A stretch of DNA of 64,000 nt from Bog-950 sp964615305. GTDB lineage: Bacteria > Bacteroidota > Bacteroidia > Chitinophagales > LD1. Numbering within the stretch: position 1 is the first letter of the stretch; every line of letters starts with the position of its first letter. Shown piece by piece: positions 33,287-41,396 of this stretch. The position numbers and the translations under genes are program-made. The notes beneath the pieces were generated by a model. It ran no database searches. It saw only the letters and a list, made by a program, of their open reading frames with translations, and was not told the origin of the DNA. The stretch covers positions 1 through 64,000 of the forward strand of contig CAZTNA010000002.1 in assembly GCA_964615305.1 (NCBI GenBank), in the 5' to 3' direction.

Positions 33287-33676
33287 CTATTTTTTTAACT
33301 CCTGCAATTGTTTGTAAAGAAAACCCACCTCAATAACTGTAAACAGGGCGTAGTAAAAAAGAAAGTGAAGAATAATGGCGCGTTTGTTTTCATCACTGTA
33401 AAGTAGCAGAATAATTAATAGCAGCAGGTAAAGCATAAACTTAAACACGGTAGTGGCCATATATTTATTTACGAATGCCTGGGTATTGCCTTTGGCTGCC
33501 CTCATTAAAAAACTATGCAAAGCGGTTACTGAGAACGAAAAAAAACCGAGAAGTAAAAAGCCTGACCGCAGATGCAAATGTTGCGGGGCGTTTGCATTCC
33601 ACAGCCATTGCAACACAGCACAAACAACTGTTGTCAGCAGTATTATCAGCTGAAATTTCGAAGAGATATTTTTCAT
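33287..33676 (-). CDS. Small four-helix membrane protein, unknown function
   Basis: 129 residues with four hydrophobic segments and a Lys-rich C-terminus. The layout resembles small AtpI-like proteins but no motif confirms this. Its ATG overlaps the carboxylase stop codon (ATGA, 33673-33676), so it is translationally coupled as the third gene of the acyl-CoA carboxylase operon. That linkage might mean a role with the enzyme at the membrane or only shared transcription. Confidence 0.65.
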   Translation of the reverse strand: MKNISSKFQLIILLTTVVCAVLQWLWNANAPQHLHLRSGFLLLGFFSFSVTALHSFLMRAAKGNTQAFVNKYMATTVFKFMLYLLLLIILLLYSDENKRAIILHFLFYYALFTVIEVGFLYKQLQELKK

Positions 33677-35694
33677 TTATCACTGTTGGCTTTTAGTTTC
33701 AATAATTCAGCACCAGCCTCTACAAAACTCTTTTCTATTACATAAACTTCCTCTACCTCTCCATCAGAAGCTGCTTCTATAGTAGTTTCCATTTTCATTG
33801 AATTCATGATCAGTAATACTGTTCCGCTCTTTACATAGTCTCCGGGCTTTACGATAACCTTTAGTATTTCACCCGGCATGGGCGCTGTGTATCTGTTTTT
33901 AAAAGCTGTTTCGTATGGCTCTATAAATCTCGGACGTTCTTCAAAATGAAATGTACCGGCAGTAGGGTGATGTATATAGCACAACAGATCGTCACCGGCT
34001 ATACAATAGTTTTTGCTATGACTGTCAACTTCTATTCTGTAGTTGAACCGGGTTGGTGCGGCATACACCACCTCGTAATTTTCGTTCTGAATGGTTATAC
34101 TAAATCTGTTTTTTTGTCGGTAGAGGTATTCAACTTTCAGTAATGTTCCGTTATTTTCAAGTTCAATGATTTGCGGTTGGTAAGGTATGTTTCGCCAGCC
34201 ATTAAGCGAGTGCTCAAATCGTTCGCTCTCGTTCCTGCAAATCCAAAAGAAAATGGTAGCAGCAATGGCAGCTTCATGTAAACTGGTTTGTGTAATGATT
34301 TTTTTGTAAGATGAAAACTCGCGTTCAATTAGATTGGTATCGAAACTACCATCAATAAATGAGGGATGTTGTATTAGTTCTTTTAGGAAATCTTTATTGG
34401 TGGTAACACCTAATATGGGGTAAGCGCTGAGGGCATTCACCATTTTTTGAATGGCACTTGCCCTGTCTTCAGTAATTACAATAAGTTTAGACAACAAAGA
34501 GTCGTAATAGGCCGGCACAGTACTTAGAGAATCTATCCCTGTGTCGCTTCGTAGCGAAAAAGTATTGGGGTGCTGTGTATAAAAAACGGTGCCGGTTGAG
34601 GGCAAAAATTTGTTTTCGGGATCTTCTGCACAAATGCGGCATTCTATGGAGTGCCCACGCTGCTGAACAGTTTCGGTTAAGCTGTCAAGTGAACTACCTG
34701 TACAAACTAGCATCTGAGCACCTACCAAATCAATCCCAATCACCATTTCGGTAACCGGATGTTCCACTTGCAATCGTGTGTTTACCTCAAGAAAATAAAA
34801 ATTTTGGTTCTCATCGAGCAGAAACTCAACCGTGCCCAGGTTGGTGTAGTTTACTTCGCGGGCTATGGCAAGAGCTGCCTCGCCCATTTCGGTTCGTAGT
34901 TCATCATTTAACGATGGCGAAGGACTCTCTTCTACAATCTTTTGATACCGTCTTTGCAAAGAACATTCGCGATCAAACATGTTTATATAATTGCCGTGCA
35001 AATCGCCTACAATCTGAAATTCTATATGTTTTGCTTTTGTAAAATACTTTTCAAGAAGTAAACTTCCATCGCCAAAACTACTCTCGGCTTCGCGCTTAGC
35101 ACTTTCAAAGGCAGTTTCCAACTCATCTGCTTGGTAAACTATCCTCATGCCTTTACCGCCTCCACCGGCACTGGCTTTCAGTAAAACAGGATATCCAATT
35201 TCTTCGGCCTCGTATTTAAAACGCCCAATGGCTTGGTCTGTACCATTATAGCCTGGTACAATAGGCACACCGGCTCGCTGTGCTATTTCTTTGGCTTTAA
35301 TTTTAGACCCTAACAACGAAATAACTTCGGGGGATGGTCCAATAAAAGTTATACCTTCATCGGCACAACGTTGCGCAAAAGCTGCATTCTCTGCTAAAAA
35401 ACCATAGCCCGGGTGTATGGCATCTGCTTCGGTTCGTTTCGCAGCTTCAATAATTTTATCCTGATCAAGATACGATTCTGCTGGTGTGTTACCTCCTATA
35501 CAAACCGACTCATTGGCTACTGTGGTGAACAGGGCGTGTCTATCGGCTTCGGAATAAACGGCCACTGTGCTAATTCCCATTTCGCCAACAGTACGCATTA
35601 TGCGCATAGCAATTTCGCCACGGTTGGCTATTAGCAGTTTACTTATTCTTGCCGGCTTCGGTTGTAGAGGATTATCTCCTTTTTTCTTAGACAT
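33673..35694 (-). CDS. Acyl-CoA carboxylase, biotin carboxylase/BCCP subunit
   Basis: 673 residues. Residues ~15-460 are biotin carboxylase: LIANRGEIAMRIMRT, the ATP-grasp loop KASAGGGGKGMRIV, FLEVNTRLQVEHPVTE. A middle region (~470-590) probably contacts the beta subunit. The C-terminal ~75 residues are the biotin carrier domain with NSMKMETTIEA; the biotinylated residue is Lys634. It carboxylates biotin and swings it to the carboxyltransferase encoded just upstream. The two-subunit form is that of methylcrotonyl-, propionyl- or geranyl-CoA carboxylases. Nearby HMG-CoA lyase and branched-chain E1 favour 3-methylcrotonyl-CoA, inferred from context. Confidence 0.92.
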   Translation of the reverse strand: MSKKKGDNPLQPKPARISKLLIANRGEIAMRIMRTVGEMGISTVAVYSEADRHALFTTVANESVCIGGNTPAESYLDQDKIIEAAKRTEADAIHPGYGFLAENAAFAQRCADEGITFIGPSPEVISLLGSKIKAKEIAQRAGVPIVPGYNGTDQAIGRFKYEAEEIGYPVLLKASAGGGGKGMRIVYQADELETAFESAKREAESSFGDGSLLLEKYFTKAKHIEFQIVGDLHGNYINMFDRECSLQRRYQKIVEESPSPSLNDELRTEMGEAALAIAREVNYTNLGTVEFLLDENQNFYFLEVNTRLQVEHPVTEMVIGIDLVGAQMLVCTGSSLDSLTETVQQRGHSIECRICAEDPENKFLPSTGTVFYTQHPNTFSLRSDTGIDSLSTVPAYYDSLLSKLIVITEDRASAIQKMVNALSAYPILGVTTNKDFLKELIQHPSFIDGSFDTNLIEREFSSYKKIITQTSLHEAAIAATIFFWICRNESERFEHSLNGWRNIPYQPQIIELENNGTLLKVEYLYRQKNRFSITIQNENYEVVYAAPTRFNYRIEVDSHSKNYCIAGDDLLCYIHHPTAGTFHFEERPRFIEPYETAFKNRYTAPMPGEILKVIVKPGDYVKSGTVLLIMNSMKMETTIEAASDGEVEEVYVIEKSFVEAGAELLKLKANSDK

Positions 35695-35733
35695 ACTTTT
35701 GTTGCTTTATAGAAACTTACTACCTGTTGTTAA

Positions 35734-37392
35734 TTACATTCTAAAAACTCCGTAACCCTTAGCCCCCTTAATTTCGGTACTATAAATTACTTGAAGGCAT
35801 AGTTTTAAGTAATTGCGTGTTTCGCGCGGATCAATAACCCCATCGTCCCAAACCTGCCCGCTGGCAAACCACGCATTGCTTTGCTTATCGGCTTCTTTTA
35901 TCATGTACTCAGCCATTTTACTTCCTTGGTGTTCATCGTACTCTATTCCCGATTTTTCTGCTGCCTGCCTGCCAATGGTTTGCATAACACCTGCAAGTTG
36001 CTCAGGCCCCATTACAGCAATTTTTGAATTTGGGTAAGTAAACAGAAACCTCGGTTTAAATGCTCGGCCACACATAGCATAGTTTCCCGCACCATAACTG
36101 GCTCCGGTAATAATGGTAATGGCCGGTACAGTAGAATTACTTACGGCATTTATCATTTTTGCTCCGTGTTTTATTATGCCTTCTTCTTCATATTTTTTGC
36201 CCACCATAAACCCGGTTATGTTTTGAAGAAAAAGCAAAGGAATATTGCTTTGATTACACAGTTGAATAAACTGTGCCCCTTTGTTAGCCGCATCTGGAAA
36301 CAACACTCCGTTGTTCGCAATAATACCTAGTTGGTATCCTCCAATTTTAGCATAAGCCGTTATGAGTGTTGTGCCAAACAATGGCTTAAACTCACTCAGG
36401 TCAGATTCATCAACAATCCGCGTCATAAGTTCGCGCTGGTCAAAAGCGGTGCGTACATCAGCTGAAACAACTCCAAGTATTTCTTCCTCATCGTAGGATG
36501 GCTCTACATCAACCTTTCCCAGTTCGCCCTTTGTAACTGAAAAGTCACGTAAAATATTTTCAACCGTTTTTGTAGTGCGAACTTCTTCGAGGCCACCGGC
36601 CGGTTTAATAGCAGAAATAATTTCGCGAGCTATCCTAATACCGTCACTTTCGTCTTCCGCCATATAATCGGCCACCCCGGAAACAGTAGCGTGCATGTTG
36701 GCTCCGCCTAAGCTTTCTTCATCGGTAACTTCGTTGGTGGCCATTTTTACCAAAGGCGGACCGGCTAAAAAAACCTTGGCTTCGTTCTTTACCATTATCA
36801 CATAATCGCTCATGCCGGGGATATACGCTCCGCCTGCTGTACTACTGCCAAATACTATGCTGATGGTTGGTATGGCCTCTTTGCTTCGCTGTGTTATGCC
36901 TCTGAAATTTGCCCCGCCATAGTTGAAAATTTTTGCCTGGTCAGGCAGGTTGGCACCTGCGCTTTCTACCATGTTTATCATGGGTAGTTTATTCTCTAAA
37001 GAAATTTCTCCAATACGTAATCCCTTCTGCAGTGTAGCGTAATCAATTGCTCCGCCTTTAATGGTTCCTACGTTTGAGTTTATCATACATAAAGCGCCAC
37101 TCACGAAACCAATACCCGCTACTACGGTTCCGCCTGTGCCAAAGCCATCTGTTCCCCATCCGGCAAAGGGGCATAACTCCATAAAGGGTGAATCGCGGTC
37201 GAGGAGTAGTTCTATTCTTTCGCGAGCTAAGAGGCGACCAGCTTTTTTTGTTCGTGCTAAGTATTTTTCCTCGCCCTGAAACAAGGCTTCTTTTTGCTTG
37301 GCTTCCAGTTCAGCAATTTTTTCGTACATCAGCTTTAAATTTTGCTGATATGTTTCTGACTTGGTATTTATACGGCTTTTGTAGAATGACAT
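35734..37392 (-). CDS. Acyl-CoA carboxylase, carboxyltransferase subunit
   Basis: 552 residues; start at ATG 37392 (MSFYKSRINTKS), since the longer frame begins at a poor TTG. A crotonase-fold carboxyltransferase: KKAGRLLARERIELLLD, MVESAGANLPDQ, FGSSTAGGAYIPGMSDY and LFLQNITGFMVGKKYEEEGI are diagnostic of the propionyl/methylcrotonyl-CoA carboxylase beta family; the last two blocks carry the oxyanion-hole glycines for acyl-CoA and carboxybiotin. It passes the carboxyl group from biotin to the acyl-CoA. First gene of a three-gene minus-strand operon with the biotin carboxylase 39 bp downstream; divergent from the E1 gene. Substrate assignment rests on context. Confidence 0.92.
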   Translation of the reverse strand: MSFYKSRINTKSETYQQNLKLMYEKIAELEAKQKEALFQGEEKYLARTKKAGRLLARERIELLLDRDSPFMELCPFAGWGTDGFGTGGTVVAGIGFVSGALCMINSNVGTIKGGAIDYATLQKGLRIGEISLENKLPMINMVESAGANLPDQAKIFNYGGANFRGITQRSKEAIPTISIVFGSSTAGGAYIPGMSDYVIMVKNEAKVFLAGPPLVKMATNEVTDEESLGGANMHATVSGVADYMAEDESDGIRIAREIISAIKPAGGLEEVRTTKTVENILRDFSVTKGELGKVDVEPSYDEEEILGVVSADVRTAFDQRELMTRIVDESDLSEFKPLFGTTLITAYAKIGGYQLGIIANNGVLFPDAANKGAQFIQLCNQSNIPLLFLQNITGFMVGKKYEEEGIIKHGAKMINAVSNSTVPAITIITGASYGAGNYAMCGRAFKPRFLFTYPNSKIAVMGPEQLAGVMQTIGRQAAEKSGIEYDEHQGSKMAEYMIKEADKQSNAWFASGQVWDDGVIDPRETRNYLKLCLQVIYSTEIKGAKGYGVFRM

Positions 37393-37505
37393 AAGCGGTT
37401 GAAGTATGTTTGAATTTTCGAAGATGTAAAATTTAATGGTAAGCGAAAGCAAACAAGAGGGTTTGAGTTTACAGCCACTGCTTTTTCATTTTATATTAGC
37501 CGCGT

Positions 37506-39923
37506 ATGTCAGAAACAAAAACCGCACACAGCGGCAGCAGCCCTTTGAGTTTTAGCGATTTTAAAAACGAAGTGCTTAACGATTTTCGCATAGCGTGCAT
37601 TAGCCGTGAAACTAGTTTGCTTGGGCGTAAAGAAGTGCTTACCGGAAAAGCCAAGTTCGGCATTTTTGGCGATGGAAAAGAGTTAGCTCAAATTGCCTTG
37701 GCTAAATCTTTTGAGCCGGGCGACTGGCGCAGCGGTTACTACCGCGACCAAACCTGGATGTTTGCGTTAGGTGAATTGACTGTTGAACAATTCTTTGCAC
37801 AACTTTATGCTAACCCGAATCAGGAAGAAGAACCCATGAGCGCAGGACGGCAAATGAACGGGCACTACGCTACCCGCCTGCAAGATGAAAATGGAAACTG
37901 GCTCGACCTAACTCAGCGTTACAACTCTTCAGCTGATGGTTCTCCCACAGCTTCGCAAATGCCGCGCTCATTGGGTTTGGCATTAGCTTCTAAACTATAC
38001 CGCGCTAACGATGAGTTGAACGATTTCAAGATATTTTCGGAACGTGGTAATGAAGTTTCGTTTGTATCTATTGGCGATGCCAGCACCAGCGAAGGTTTAT
38101 TTTGGGAAACCCTTAACGCAGCAGGTGTAATGCGTGTGCCGCTTGCTGTTTCTGTTTGGGATGACGGCTACGGAATTTCAGTTCCGAAAAAATATCAAAC
38201 TACTAAAGAAAGCATCAGTGAAATAACCAAAGGTTTTCAGGCAGATGAGCAGGGGAGAGGCTTCGATATTTATGTGTGCGAAGGTTGGAACTATCCGAAG
38301 TTGGTAGAAACCTACAAGCGCGGTATTGAGAAAATCCGTAAGACACATATTCCCGCGCTGTTTCACATCATTGAAGTTACGCAACCGCAAGGGCACTCTA
38401 CTTCCGGCTCGCACGAGCGCTACAAAACGCCTGAGCGCATGCAATGGGAAAAGGATTTCGATTGCGTAAAGAAAATGAGTGAGTGGATTACAGAAAGTAA
38501 AATTGCTACCGTTGAAGAGTTAGAAGAGATTCAGAAAGAAGCAAAGCACCATGCGCTTGGCAGCAAATCAGTAGCTTGGAAAAAATTTAACCAACCGTTA
38601 AAGGAAGAAATAAATGAGTTGGTTGAGTTGATAGGAAAAGTAGTTGATGAAATTGGAGATGAAAGTTTGCAGTCATTTATTTCAAACATTCAATCTGCTA
38701 TAGATCCTGTTCGTAAAGACATATTAAAGGCCGGCAAATCGGTAGTTCGCAACTTAAGAGGGCAAAGTTTTTCTTCTTTAAACAATCTCAAAGTTTGGCT
38801 TAAGCAATTCGAAGAAAAGTATCAGAAAGAATATTCTTCTCATCTCCATAGTGAAACTGGCTTAAATGCTTTAAAAGTTCCAGTTGTTGAAGCGGAGTAT
38901 TCTGAGTCTTCTAGAGTTGTAAACGGCTTTGAGGTTCTTAACGTAGCATTTGATATGCTGTTTAGAAAGTATCCTAACGTAGTTGCCTTTGGCGAAGATG
39001 TAGGCAAGATTGGCGATGTGAATCAGGGCTTCAGCGGCATACAGGAAAAGTATGGTGAGCATAGAATTTTCGACACGGGCATACGAGAAGCAACTATCAT
39101 GGGACAGGGAATAGGTTTAGCATTGCGCGGTTTCCGTCCTATTGCCGAAATTCAATACCTCGATTACCTGCTCTATGGCTTACAGCCACTTAGCGATGAT
39201 CTTGCTTGCCTTCAGTACCGAACCAAAGGAATTCAAAAAGCTCCTTTGATAGTGCGCACCCGCGGTCATCGTTTAGAAGGTATATGGCATACAGGCTCGC
39301 CTATGGGCATGATTATTAATTCGCTTCGCGGAATGTATGTGTGTGTGCCACGCAATATGGTGCAGGCCGCAGGCATGTATAACACACTGCTGCAAAGCGA
39401 TGAACCTGCCTTGGTGATTGAATGCCTGAACGGTTACCGTTTAAAGGAGCAGTTGCCCGATAACCTTTCTGAATTTACAGTTCCGCTTGGTGTGCCGGAA
39501 GTGATTAAAGAAGGAAGTGATGTTACACTTGTTACCTACGGAAGTTGTGTGCGCATTGCCGAAGAAGCTATGGCTATGTTAGATGAGGCAGGAATCTCTG
39601 TTGAACTCATTGACGTGCAAACTTTGTTGCCATTTGATATTCACCACAGCATTATTGAATCAGTGAAGAAAACCAACCGTGTAGTTTTCTTAGATGAAGA
39701 TGTGCCGGGTGGTGCAGCCGCTTATATGTTCCAGAAAGTTTTTGAAGAACAACAGGCATTCCGTTGGCTCGACTCTGAACCGCGCACTATTACTGCTAAA
39801 GCTCACCGCGCTGCTTATGGCACTGATGGAGATTATTTCAGCAAGCCAAATGCTGAAGAAGTCTATGAAGTGATTTATGGAATAATGACCGAAGCAGATC
39901 CGGATAGTTATCCGAATCTTTAA
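37506..39923 (+). CDS. Branched-chain 2-oxoacid dehydrogenase E1, alpha-beta fusion
   Basis: 805 residues in one chain. Residues ~20-400 are the alpha subunit with the thiamine diphosphate motif GDASTSEGLFWETLNAAG...VWDDGYGIS. After a charged, helical linker of ~60 residues, ~455-805 is the beta subunit (NVAFDMLFRKYPNVVAFGEDVG, GQGIGLALRGFRPIAEIQYLDY, DEDVPGGAAAYMFQKV). E1 decarboxylates branched 2-oxoacids from leucine, valine and isoleucine and hands the acyl group to E2 lipoate. No E2 or E3 gene is in the window. Fused E1 chains are common in Bacteroidota. Divergent from the carboxylase operon, 113 bp apart, suggesting joint use. Pyruvate specificity cannot be excluded by motif reading. 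Confidence 0.86.
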   Translation: MSETKTAHSGSSPLSFSDFKNEVLNDFRIACISRETSLLGRKEVLTGKAKFGIFGDGKELAQIALAKSFEPGDWRSGYYRDQTWMFALGELTVEQFFAQLYANPNQEEEPMSAGRQMNGHYATRLQDENGNWLDLTQRYNSSADGSPTASQMPRSLGLALASKLYRANDELNDFKIFSERGNEVSFVSIGDASTSEGLFWETLNAAGVMRVPLAVSVWDDGYGISVPKKYQTTKESISEITKGFQADEQGRGFDIYVCEGWNYPKLVETYKRGIEKIRKTHIPALFHIIEVTQPQGHSTSGSHERYKTPERMQWEKDFDCVKKMSEWITESKIATVEELEEIQKEAKHHALGSKSVAWKKFNQPLKEEINELVELIGKVVDEIGDESLQSFISNIQSAIDPVRKDILKAGKSVVRNLRGQSFSSLNNLKVWLKQFEEKYQKEYSSHLHSETGLNALKVPVVEAEYSESSRVVNGFEVLNVAFDMLFRKYPNVVAFGEDVGKIGDVNQGFSGIQEKYGEHRIFDTGIREATIMGQGIGLALRGFRPIAEIQYLDYLLYGLQPLSDDLACLQYRTKGIQKAPLIVRTRGHRLEGIWHTGSPMGMIINSLRGMYVCVPRNMVQAAGMYNTLLQSDEPALVIECLNGYRLKEQLPDNLSEFTVPLGVPEVIKEGSDVTLVTYGSCVRIAEEAMAMLDEAGISVELIDVQTLLPFDIHHSIIESVKKTNRVVFLDEDVPGGAAAYMFQKVFEEQQAFRWLDSEPRTITAKAHRAAYGTDGDYFSKPNAEEVYEVIYGIMTEADPDSYPNL

Positions 39924-39948
39924 GAAAAATGGTCTGTAACGTTTACCG

Positions 39949-41277
39949 CTAGAAAAATTTCTTCATCCAGTTTTCTACATCGGTATTGGCTTCGTCCTGA
40001 AGTTGTTTGCCGCGTGCTACATTGTGCTTTTCGTAGCTTATACCGTTAAGCGATTGTTGCACCGGTTTTGTTTTAGCCAGAAATGCTGACTTGTATTGAA
40101 CAGGCAGAGGATCAGCAAAAGTTAGTTTCTGTTTAAGCGGGTCAACTTGTTTTCCGTCTTTCCAAAAGCGATAACAAACGTGAGGGCCGGTGGCCAAGCC
40201 GGTGCTTCCTACATATCCAATCACTTCGCCCTGCTTTACTCTTGCCCCCCTGCGAACACCTTTTGCAATTTTGCTCATGTGCAAATACTGAGTTTTGAAT
40301 TCACCATTGTGGCGAATCTTTACATAGTTACCGTTAAACGCTTTGTATTGTGCTTCCTCCACAACACCATCGGCTGTAGCAATAATAGGGGTACCGTAAG
40401 AAGCCGCATAGTCAGTTCCTAAGTGCGCTTTCCACCGCTTAGTTACCGGGTGGAAACGTTTCATGGTAAAGCGTGAAGAAATGCGAGAGAACTTTACAGG
40501 TGCTTTCAGAAACTGTTTCTTCATACTGTTTCCGTTTTCATCATAGTAGTCCCCTTCGTGCTGCGGATCTTTGGCAAAGTAAAAAGCGTAGTTGTCTTTA
40601 CCTCCGCTGTTGAACAGCACAGCACTTATTTCACCAATGGCTACTGTTTTGCCGTCTACTACATCTTCATCGTAAATAATCTTGAACTTATCACCATTCT
40701 GAATTTTATAGAAATCAACACTCCACGCAAATATCTCTGACATGCGTATGGCAAGGGTGGGGTCTATTTCGTTTTCTTCCAGTGTTTCGTATAACGATGA
40801 ACGAATTACACCGCTTACTTCACGGTGGTGCCGCTCTACTTCGTTTTCCCCTCTGTACATGTATAGTGAGTCTTCCAGATTAAATACTACGTAGTTGGTT
40901 CTACTTTCTTCATAAATCAGTTTCTTGGGCACCAATGAAGAATCAGTTTTATCGCATAAAACAGTAAAGCTGTTTCCGGCTTTAATCTTTTTTAAACTAA
41001 AAATCTCGCGTGATGCACCAATAAAAAAACTTATGGCTTGTCCGGTAACATTATATCTGGTAAAAATTTCTGCAAACAACTCATTGGGTTTAACAATGTG
41101 GCTCACCACCTTAAAATCGTTGAGGTTTACCCCGTATTTTACCAATGGCTCAGGCGTTTGAATAAATGAAGTTGTTGCTTGTTTGCCTTGGCGCAACTCT
41201 TGAAAAATAGATACAGTCCACCAGGTAAGTATCACAAAAAACAAAACCAAAGCTGCCGGCAAAAAATATTTTTTCAT
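39949..41277 (-). CDS. M23 (LytM) family metallopeptidase
   Basis: 442 residues. One N-terminal transmembrane anchor (residues ~5-27) places it in the periplasm. Residues ~60-270 resemble the LysM/OapA-like N-domain of MepM-type enzymes (HIVKPNELFAEIFTRYNVTG). The peptidase core starts at ISSRFTMKRFHPVTKRWKAHLGTDYAA; zinc residues are His and Asp in HLGTDYA and His in GPHVCYRFW, with HMSKIAKGVRRGARVKQG between. All are intact. It should cut peptide cross-links of peptidoglycan, as MepM does to let the wall grow. Single gene, convergent with the E1 gene (25 bp between stops). Confidence 0.9.
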   Translation of the reverse strand: MKKYFLPAALVLFFVILTWWTVSIFQELRQGKQATTSFIQTPEPLVKYGVNLNDFKVVSHIVKPNELFAEIFTRYNVTGQAISFFIGASREIFSLKKIKAGNSFTVLCDKTDSSLVPKKLIYEESRTNYVVFNLEDSLYMYRGENEVERHHREVSGVIRSSLYETLEENEIDPTLAIRMSEIFAWSVDFYKIQNGDKFKIIYDEDVVDGKTVAIGEISAVLFNSGGKDNYAFYFAKDPQHEGDYYDENGNSMKKQFLKAPVKFSRISSRFTMKRFHPVTKRWKAHLGTDYAASYGTPIIATADGVVEEAQYKAFNGNYVKIRHNGEFKTQYLHMSKIAKGVRRGARVKQGEVIGYVGSTGLATGPHVCYRFWKDGKQVDPLKQKLTFADPLPVQYKSAFLAKTKPVQQSLNGISYEKHNVARGKQLQDEANTDVENWMKKFF

Positions 41278-41396
41278 CTCAAAAATTTATCTGGGTAAAA
41301 CTAATGCGCAATCTTTAATAGTGCTATGGTAAACTGCTATGTTTAATAACAAAACTGATGTTTGCGTGCAGTGAAAAAGACAGAAAATGTAGGCAG

